Made by a program: the position numbers and the translations under genes
Source: CAZEDU01 sp964511185
GTDB taxonomy: Bacteria > Myxococcota > Myxococcia > Myxococcales > Myxococcaceae
Direction of reading: 5' to 3'
DNA length: 6,182 bases
NCBI GenBank assembly: GCA_964511185.1
Contig: CAZEDU010000186.1
Span: 1 to 6,182, forward strand
Part shown: positions 1-4,499 of the stretch, piece by piece
Position numbering within the stretch: the stretch's first letter is position 1
How the letters are laid out: every line of letters starts with the position of its first letter
Notes under the pieces: generated by a model
Database searches by the model: none
Told to the model about the DNA's origin: nothing
What the model saw: the letters and a program-made list of their open reading frames with translations, nothing else

Positions 1-171
1 TCCGTCGTCGTCCAGGTAGTCGGTGAACGCGTAACGGCCGTCGGGGATGAGGCGGATGGCGGCGCGGGTTAGCGACTCGGTATAGTCGATGAGCGCGCGC
101 GCCCGGCGCAGCGTCTCATCAAGACCATAGCGCGCCGCGATCTCCGCCAGACGCGCCGCGCCGGTGGCGTG
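1..171 (-). pseudogene. Hydantoinase B/5-oxoprolinase (HyuB-like) fragment, N-terminus missing, C-terminus off the left edge
   Basis: Read on the minus strand from about 171 down to 1, the frame gives TGAARLAEIAARYGLDE, then LRRARALIDYTESLTRAA, then IRLIPDGRYAFTDYLDDDG at the edge. The 'LPDGxYxFxDYLDDDG' pattern, preceded by a 'RLxELxxRYGL' helix, is characteristic of the hydantoinase B/oxoprolinase family. These subunits work with HyuA-type partners in ATP-dependent hydrolysis of hydantoins or 5-oxoproline in the cytoplasm. The motif lies well inside a normal HyuB of roughly 500 or more residues, so a large N-terminal part should lie upstream. Instead, upstream sequence becomes an unrelated gene on the opposite strand, and the minus frame there no longer resembles HyuB. 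No start codon or ribosome binding site is seen at the boundary. I therefore call it a broken or artificially joined fragment; if the join is an assembly error, the native gene is intact elsewhere. Family call by recognition of the motif, not by search. Confidence 0.72.
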
Positions 172-172
172 G
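150..172. other. Breakpoint joining two 5'-truncated genes head to head
   Basis: HyuB-like coding on the minus strand stays convincing up to about 160-171. Barrel-protein coding on the plus strand becomes convincing from about 155-164, where AAPVAWA looks like the tail of a signal peptide. Both genes lack their 5' parts, and no intergenic promoter region lies between them. The boundary is in GC-rich sequence (gcgccgcgccggtggcg) that suits either frame, so it cannot be placed to the base. Either a genomic rearrangement or a chimeric assembly join would give this picture. Confidence 0.6.
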
Positions 173-823
173 GCCGAGGTCGGCCCCGATTCGCGCCTGG
201 TCGAGAACACCGGCTTCACGCTCCAGCGGCGCGAGACGAAGGTCGGCCTCGTCATCTCGGGTTACGGCATCACCGACCGGCTCGAGATCAACGCGGCGAT
301 GTTCCCGATGCTGCTCACGTACTTCAACCTGGGGCTCAAGTACGGGGTGTTTCGCTCCGAGCACGCCGCGCTTGCGGTGGAGGCGTACGGCGGCTATCTG
401 CTCGCGGGGCCCTTGCTGGACGCGCACCTGTACCACTTCGGCGCGCAGGCGAGCTTCTCGGCGGTGCTGCGGCCCAACCTCCTCTGGCACAACGCGGTGG
501 GCTGGCGCGCGTGGAACGTGGCGCTCAGCGCGTTGAACCAGAGCCTGCTCAGCGGGCGGATCGCGCTCTACTCGCTGCGCAGCGAGCTGGAGTGGGACGT
601 CACGCGCCGGCACATCTTGTTCTTCACGCTGGAGACGCCGACGGTCTGGAACGCGGCGCTGCTTCAAGGCGCGCACGCGTTCGACGCGACCGACTTCTGG
701 GCGGCGCTGGTGGGGTACCAGTACAGCGCGAAGGTCTTCAACGTGCGGCTGAACTTAGGCTACGGGCCGAGCTTCTTCGGGCGCGGGCCCACCGGGAGCC
801 TCGATCTCTACGCGCGGTTCTGA
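164..823 (+). CDS. Outer-membrane beta-barrel-like protein, signal peptide truncated
   Basis: A 219-residue frame if read from GTG at 164, ending in the aromatic residue Phe (SLDLYARF), as is typical of proteins inserted by the BAM machinery. The body has alternating hydrophobic/polar stretches (for example residues 27-46, 66-80, 94-104, 136-144, 149-158 and 189-200) separated by short turns, which suits a membrane barrel. The early segment ETKVGLVISGYGITDRLEI matches the 'yGitdrlE' style of uncharacterised barrel proteins common in deltaproteobacterial genomes. No real start is evident. GTG 164 has no Shine-Dalgarno sequence, and the first residues, in frame AAPVAWA|EVGPDSRL, look like the end of a signal peptide whose beginning has been replaced by HyuB-like sequence. 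The frame is open upstream only to a stop at 128-130. It converges on the next gene with 7 bp between stops. Exact function unknown; export and barrel topology are inferred. Confidence 0.68.
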   Translation: MAWAEVGPDSRLVENTGFTLQRRETKVGLVISGYGITDRLEINAAMFPMLLTYFNLGLKYGVFRSEHAALAVEAYGGYLLAGPLLDAHLYHFGAQASFSAVLRPNLLWHNAVGWRAWNVALSALNQSLLSGRIALYSLRSELEWDVTRRHILFFTLETPTVWNAALLQGAHAFDATDFWAALVGYQYSAKVFNVRLNLGYGPSFFGRGPTGSLDLYARF

Positions 824-830
824 AGGTGCC

Positions 831-1391
831 TCAGTACAGGCCGACCGCGCTGGTGAAGAGCGCGTCGAGCCGGTGGGCGCGGGTGGCGAGCGCCGCCTCG
901 AGCCGGAACGGCACCCGCCCCAGGAAGGTCTCCAGCCCGAGCGCGGCGATGCCGCCCAAGCGCCAGCCGACGCGGGTCGGCTCGGCGGCGCCCTGCGCGA
1001 ACACGGTCGAGGTCACCAGGTAGCCGATCGGTCCGGCGCCGACCGTGAAGGTGAAGGGCCCGTTGTCGTGGCAGTAGTGCGCGCGCAGGTCGAGCGCGTG
1101 CAGCGTGTTGCTGATCAAGAGCGCCGAGGTGCCGTCGCGCTGCAGGCTGAAGCGGTAGCCGCCGTCCAGCTCCAGCCGGCGCAAGGGCTTGGTCGCCAGC
1201 CGCACGCCGGGCGACAGCTCGGTGGTGCGCTGCAAGCTGCCGCGCTGCACGAGCCACAGCCCGGCGCTGGCGGTCGGCACCACGTACCGGCCTTGGGGCG
1301 CCTGGAAGGGCCGGCGGTCGGTCACCTGCTCGGCGCGCGCGGCGGCGCTCACGAGCACGGCGGCGAGGGCGGCGAAGATCGTCGTTCTCAT
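831..1391 (-). CDS. Small secreted beta-barrel-like outer-membrane protein
   Basis: The product is 186 residues. It starts with a clear Sec signal peptide: MRTTIFAALAAVLVSA forms the charged and hydrophobic parts, with probable cleavage after ARA at residue 20, before EQ. The mature part of about 166 residues has amphipathic strand-like segments (about 43-50, 60-68, 72-83, 90-104, 112-119, 121-130, 141-156, 160-170 and 178-186) and ends in Tyr, so an eight-stranded or similar small barrel is plausible. The ATG at 1389-1391 overlaps the TGA stop of the upstream metalloprotease gene (ATGA, 4 bp). No good Shine-Dalgarno precedes it, so translation is probably coupled. The minus frame is open further upstream to 1460, but that stretch lies inside the protease gene and lacks a signal sequence, so ATG 1391 is preferred. 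I do not recognise a named family. Its placement suggests a partner, anchor or substrate of the protease. Confidence 0.8.
   Translation of the reverse strand: MRTTIFAALAAVLVSAAARAEQVTDRRPFQAPQGRYVVPTASAGLWLVQRGSLQRTTELSPGVRLATKPLRRLELDGGYRFSLQRDGTSALLISNTLHALDLRAHYCHDNGPFTFTVGAGPIGYLVTSTVFAQGAAEPTRVGWRLGGIAALGLETFLGRVPFRLEAALATRAHRLDALFTSAVGLY
1388..1391 (-). promoter_or_regulatory. ATGA stop/start overlap (translational coupling)
   Basis: On the minus strand the start codon ATG of the small barrel protein and the stop codon TGA of the metalloprotease share bases in ATGA. The sequence just upstream has no purine-rich ribosome binding site, so ribosomes finishing the protease probably re-initiate on the barrel gene, linking the amounts of the two proteins. 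Confidence 0.7.
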
Positions 1392-2530
1392 GGGCAGGCC
1401 AAGGTGTTCGCGGTGTCTCGCCGAATCAGCTCGTCGAAGCGCGCGCGGATGAGCGTGCACATGCGGCTGCGATCGAACGACGGGAGCTGATCGAGGAACA
1501 CGTTCCAGAAGCCGACCACCGAGTAGGTGCGCAGGCTGCCGTCGGCGAGCTTCTGTCCGAGCGCGCGCTCGGCGTCGACCACCGAGCGGGCGATGCGCTC
1601 CGGCGCCTGGGTCTCCACCATCAGCTGCCAGATGGCGCTGGCGACGAAGGCGCCCAAGGCGTGCGGGTCGAAGGCCTTGCGCGGCTCACCCGGCTTCAAG
1701 TCGCCGTCGGCCACCGAGAGGCCCAAGGCGAGCAGCGCGTCCTGCGCGGTTATCACGCGCTCGACCGCCAGGTCGCGATTGGGGCCAATGAAGTTGGCCG
1801 AGGGCGCGAAGAAGTTCGAGTCCCGGGTGAGCGCCGCGCCGAAGACGTCGGCCAGCCCTTCGTCGACGCCGGCGATCTGGTTGGTGGCGGCGGCCGACCA
1901 ACCCGGGCGAGGATTCCGCGCGTTGCGATCCACCAGCACGTTGTGGACCTTGTGCGAGTACTCGTGGGCCATCACGCCGAGGTTCCCCGAGAACGGCAGC
2001 TCCGCGAGCGCGATGTGCGGCACGAGCAGGAAGGCGTCGTGCATCGGGCTGTACGCCGCGTTGTCGGTGAGGAACCAGAACGTGGGCACGAGCTTGGTCA
2101 CGATCTGCATGCGCGGGTGGTAGAAGGTCTTCAGCGCGTTCAGCTCGTCCGGCGACACGCCGAGCGCCTCGAAGAACTGCCGCGCGCGCTCGAGCGACCA
2201 GTACGCGGTCGCCATCGCCAGCGAGTCGAAGTCTTCGGGGATGAGCACGCCGGACTGCTCGGTGAAGCTCAGGCGCGGCGGCGCCCCGCCTTCGATGCGC
2301 AGCGCGTCCTGCGGCGTGACCGCGATGATGTCCGCGACCACGGTGGCGTCGACGCGCATCGACAGGACGCCGCCGCGCATCTCGACCGCGTCGTCGAGCG
2401 TGGACAGCGGCGCGTCGAAGGTCCGGTAGCCGCCGCTCGCGTCGTCGAACGCGTGGATGCGGATGGTCACCGGCCCGGTCGGCTGACAGGCCGCGGCGAG
2501 GATCAAGCTGGTGATGCAGAGCCAACGCAT
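1388..2530 (-). CDS. Lipoprotein zinc metalloprotease, gluzincin (M4/M36-like)
   Basis: The product is 380 residues and starts at ATG 2530. Residues 1-15 form a short lipoprotein signal ending LAAAC (Cys15). This is a slightly atypical lipobox with Ala instead of Leu at -3, so membrane anchoring after cleavage at Cys15 is likely but not certain. Residues about 20-95 are a strand-rich N-terminal region. The segment AMATAYWSLERARQFFEALG (105-124) resembles the helix before the catalytic domain in thermolysin/fungalysin-type enzymes. The zinc site is HEYSH (His189, Glu190, His193), and the third ligand is probably Glu224 in GVDEGLADVFG, the gluzincin counterpart of the M4 'NEAxSD' motif. DPHALGAFVASAIW (288-301) could supply the transition-state histidine, His290. 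Two late cysteines (358, 379) could form a disulfide. All expected catalytic residues are present, so it is probably an active peptidase on the outer membrane or periplasmic face. It follows the TPR lipoprotein after a 50-bp gap holding a hairpin repeat, and it overlaps the next gene. Substrate unknown. Confidence 0.82.
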   Translation of the reverse strand: MRWLCITSLILAAACQPTGPVTIRIHAFDDASGGYRTFDAPLSTLDDAVEMRGGVLSMRVDATVVADIIAVTPQDALRIEGGAPPRLSFTEQSGVLIPEDFDSLAMATAYWSLERARQFFEALGVSPDELNALKTFYHPRMQIVTKLVPTFWFLTDNAAYSPMHDAFLLVPHIALAELPFSGNLGVMAHEYSHKVHNVLVDRNARNPRPGWSAAATNQIAGVDEGLADVFGAALTRDSNFFAPSANFIGPNRDLAVERVITAQDALLALGLSVADGDLKPGEPRKAFDPHALGAFVASAIWQLMVETQAPERIARSVVDAERALGQKLADGSLRTYSVVGFWNVFLDQLPSFDRSRMCTLIRARFDELIRRDTANTLACP

Positions 2531-2549
2531 GGGGCGCGCTACGCTAGCA

Positions 2550-2578
2550 GGGGACAGTCCCCGTTGGGACAGTCCCCC
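2550..2578. repeat. Tandem palindromic repeat, REP-like, forming a long hairpin
   Basis: Two near-identical units, GGGGACAGTCCCC (2550-2562) and GGGACAGTCCCCC (2566-2578), are separated by GTT. Each unit is itself palindromic (GGGGAC-A-GTCCCC). Together they can fold as one stem, 2550-2561 with 2566-2577, with a single central mismatch and a 4-base loop. In minus-strand RNA this gives 11 G-C-rich pairs around a U-U mismatch. It begins 2 bp after the stop of the TPR gene and ends 19 bp before the start of the metalloprotease gene. No T-run follows on either strand, so it is not a standard intrinsic terminator. It may stabilise the upstream mRNA end or attenuate the downstream genes. From memory, repeats of this GGGGACnGTCCCC type recur in many bacterial genomes, in some cases linked to REP-associated transposases; that link is not shown here. 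Confidence 0.75.
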
Positions 2579-2580
2579 AG

Positions 2581-4455
2581 TCAGCGGTCGGCGGCCATCT
2601 CGACCGAGAGCTGCTTGAGCTTCTTCTCGAGCGAGGCGCGTTGGTGCTTGGACTCGGCGCGCTCGGGGCTGCGCCGCAGCGTCTCGAGCGCCCGCTGGTA
2701 GGCGTCGCGCGCCTGGCCCGGCCGGGAGGACTGCCGATACGCGTCGCCCAAATGCTCGTGGATGGTCGGCTCGCCAGGGGCCAACGCCGCGGCGCGCTCG
2801 AGCAGATCGACCGCGCGGGTGAAGTCGCCGCGCCGGAAGTGGAGCCAGCCGAGCGAATCGAGGAACTCACCGCTGTCGGGCTTGAGCTCCAGCGCCCGCA
2901 TCACCAACCGCTCCGCCTCTTCGAAGTTCACCCCGCGGTCGGCGAGCGAGTAGCCGATGAAGTTCATCGCCAGCGCGTTCTCGGGGTTGATGTCGAGCAC
3001 CGCCCGCATCGCCTGCATCGACTTGTCGTGGTCGCCCTTGCGCTCGTACACCGCGCCCAACGAGAAGAGCAGCGACTCGTCGTTGGGGCGCGCCCGCAGC
3101 GCCTCGAGCAGCACGTCGAGCGCCTCCTGGAACCTGCCCTGCCGCTCGTAGGTGCCCGCGAGCGCCTCGACCCAGTCCGTGTCCTCGCGCTTGGCGAGCG
3201 CGCGCTTCAAGAACGACTCGGCGTCCCGCCACGCGCCGCTGCGCTCGAGCGCGCGCGCGTAGATGGGCACCAACGGCGCGTAGTCGGGCCGCTCGTCGAT
3301 GCTCTTCTTGAGCAGCGCGAGCGCCTCTTTGTGCTGGCCCGCCTGCGACAGGCAGCTCCCGCGCTGCAGCCGCGCCTTCGGGTGGAGCTCCGACGACTCC
3401 GGCACGTCGCCATAGGCCTTGGCCGCCTCGGCGAAGTGGCCGAGCCGCTCTTCGAGCAGCCCCGCGTAGAAGTGCAGCCTCGGCTCGTTCATCGACCGAC
3501 GGGCGTGGCGCAACACCTCCGCGGCCGCCTCGACGTGCCGCGAAGCCAAATACGAGAAGGCGATCTTCACCGCCGTCTCCGGCTCCGGCGCCGCCGAGAG
3601 CAGCGTGTCGAAGTAGGCGCGCGCGCGGCCGAGCGAGCCCAGCCGCAGCTGCAGCCGGCCGGGGGTGAGCAGCAGGTCGGCGTTCTCGGGGTCGGCCTCG
3701 AGCGCGCGGGCGTAGGCGTGCTCGGCGAGCTCGAGCCGATCCCTCGACTCGTACAATTGGCCCAGCGCGTACCAGCTGTCGAAGTCGCGGTCGTCGCGCT
3801 CGACGGCCTTCTTGAGCAGCTTCTCGGCGCGCGGCAGATCGTCCCGCTCGGCGAACGCGAGCCCCAGCCGCCGGTAGCCGACCGCTTCGTTCGGCAGCGC
3901 GGCCCCGAGCCGCTCGATGGTGCGCACCGCCTCGTCGGCGGCCTTCGAGTCCAGGTGCAGCTGCGTGAGCACCAGGTACGCCTGCACCGACTTGGGCTCG
4001 AGCTGAATCGCCTTCTCCAGGTGCGCCTTGGCCCGCGTGTAGCGGCCGGCCTCGAGCAGCACCCGCCCCATCAGCAGCTGCGCGGGCGCGTAGCCCGGCC
4101 GGCCCTCGATGACGCGCTTGAGCGTCCGCTCCGCGCCGGGCAGGTCCGACAGCCTCGCGTACTCCTCCGCGAGCGCGGTCATCAAGAAGGGGTTGGTCCC
4201 GTCCGAGGCGAGCGCCAGGCGCAGCTCTTCGACCGCGATCCGGTGGTTGCCTTCGTGGTGCGCCAGCCGGGCCTTCAGGAAGTGCGCGTACGCCGACGAC
4301 GAGCTGAACTCATCTTCATCGCTGGCCTGCGCGGCGAGCATCGCCTCCCGCATCGCCTGGCGATCGACAGGAGGCCGGTCGGTCGGGGGTCGCGCGACGG
4401 CGGCGCACCCGACCAGGCAAATCCACGAGACGAGCGCGAAGGGCGACCGCAGCAT
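2581..4455 (-). CDS. Tetratricopeptide-repeat lipoprotein
   Basis: The product is 624 residues from ATG 4455. An in-frame GTG at 4461 would add two residues; the ATG is preferred because it is the stronger codon and gives a compact lipoprotein signal, though neither has a clear Shine-Dalgarno. Residues 1-17 (MLRSPFALVSWICLVGC) end in a classic LVGC lipobox with Cys17 as the lipidation site. After a Pro-rich linker (23-32), about 14 to 16 TPR units of roughly 34 residues run from about 55 to 597, for example 123-155 (LLMGRVLLEAGRYTRAKAHL), 226-258, 461-493 and 531-563. The C-terminal repeats, with NFIGYSLADRGVNFEEAERL and DSLGWLHFRRGDFTRAVDLL, resemble a widespread proteobacterial TPR lipoprotein type. 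The tail (598-624) is charged and helical. TPR solenoids are protein-binding scaffolds, so this is probably an envelope assembly factor or adaptor. It lies 44 bp after the kinase gene, in the same direction. Partners cannot be deduced. Confidence 0.88.
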   Translation of the reverse strand: MLRSPFALVSWICLVGCAAVARPPTDRPPVDRQAMREAMLAAQASDEDEFSSSSAYAHFLKARLAHHEGNHRIAVEELRLALASDGTNPFLMTALAEEYARLSDLPGAERTLKRVIEGRPGYAPAQLLMGRVLLEAGRYTRAKAHLEKAIQLEPKSVQAYLVLTQLHLDSKAADEAVRTIERLGAALPNEAVGYRRLGLAFAERDDLPRAEKLLKKAVERDDRDFDSWYALGQLYESRDRLELAEHAYARALEADPENADLLLTPGRLQLRLGSLGRARAYFDTLLSAAPEPETAVKIAFSYLASRHVEAAAEVLRHARRSMNEPRLHFYAGLLEERLGHFAEAAKAYGDVPESSELHPKARLQRGSCLSQAGQHKEALALLKKSIDERPDYAPLVPIYARALERSGAWRDAESFLKRALAKREDTDWVEALAGTYERQGRFQEALDVLLEALRARPNDESLLFSLGAVYERKGDHDKSMQAMRAVLDINPENALAMNFIGYSLADRGVNFEEAERLVMRALELKPDSGEFLDSLGWLHFRRGDFTRAVDLLERAAALAPGEPTIHEHLGDAYRQSSRPGQARDAYQRALETLRRSPERAESKHQRASLEKKLKQLSVEMAADR

Positions 4456-4499
4456 CGACACCGACGAGTGTAGCCGTTTGGTCGGCGCGCCGCTGCGGC

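Noticed and set aside
169..1023. An open plus-strand frame of 284 codons overlapping both barrel genes
   Set aside because: Arg/Ala/Gly-rich composition typical of a shifted frame in GC-rich DNA, and it conflicts with two better-supported genes.
2550..2578. CRISPR array or intrinsic terminator at the tandem repeat
   Set aside because: Only two units, with a 3-bp spacer, are present and no cas gene is nearby. No T-tract follows the hairpin on either strand.
1661..2701. An open plus-strand frame of 346 codons over the metalloprotease
   Set aside because: Low-complexity Arg/Val/Gly-rich translation, and it spans the end of one real gene, the intergenic hairpin and the end of another. The HEYSH protease on the other strand is convincing.
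2581..4455. DNA-level tandem duplication within the TPR gene
   Set aside because: The protein repeats are regular, but their codons have diverged. I saw no long identical DNA stretches, so this is ordinary TPR evolution rather than recent expansion.
2641..4473. A long open plus-strand frame (610 codons) antisense to the TPR gene
   Set aside because: Its translation is rich in Arg, Leu, Val, Gly and Glu without domains or repeat logic, while the minus strand gives a clear TPR lipoprotein. It is a product of high GC content.
4489..4499. GCCGCTGCGGC inverted repeat just downstream of the kinase stop as a terminator
   Set aside because: The stem has only a one-base loop when fully paired, there is no T-run, and the TPR gene starts 44 bp later in the same direction. 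Such short palindromes arise often in GC-rich sequence.
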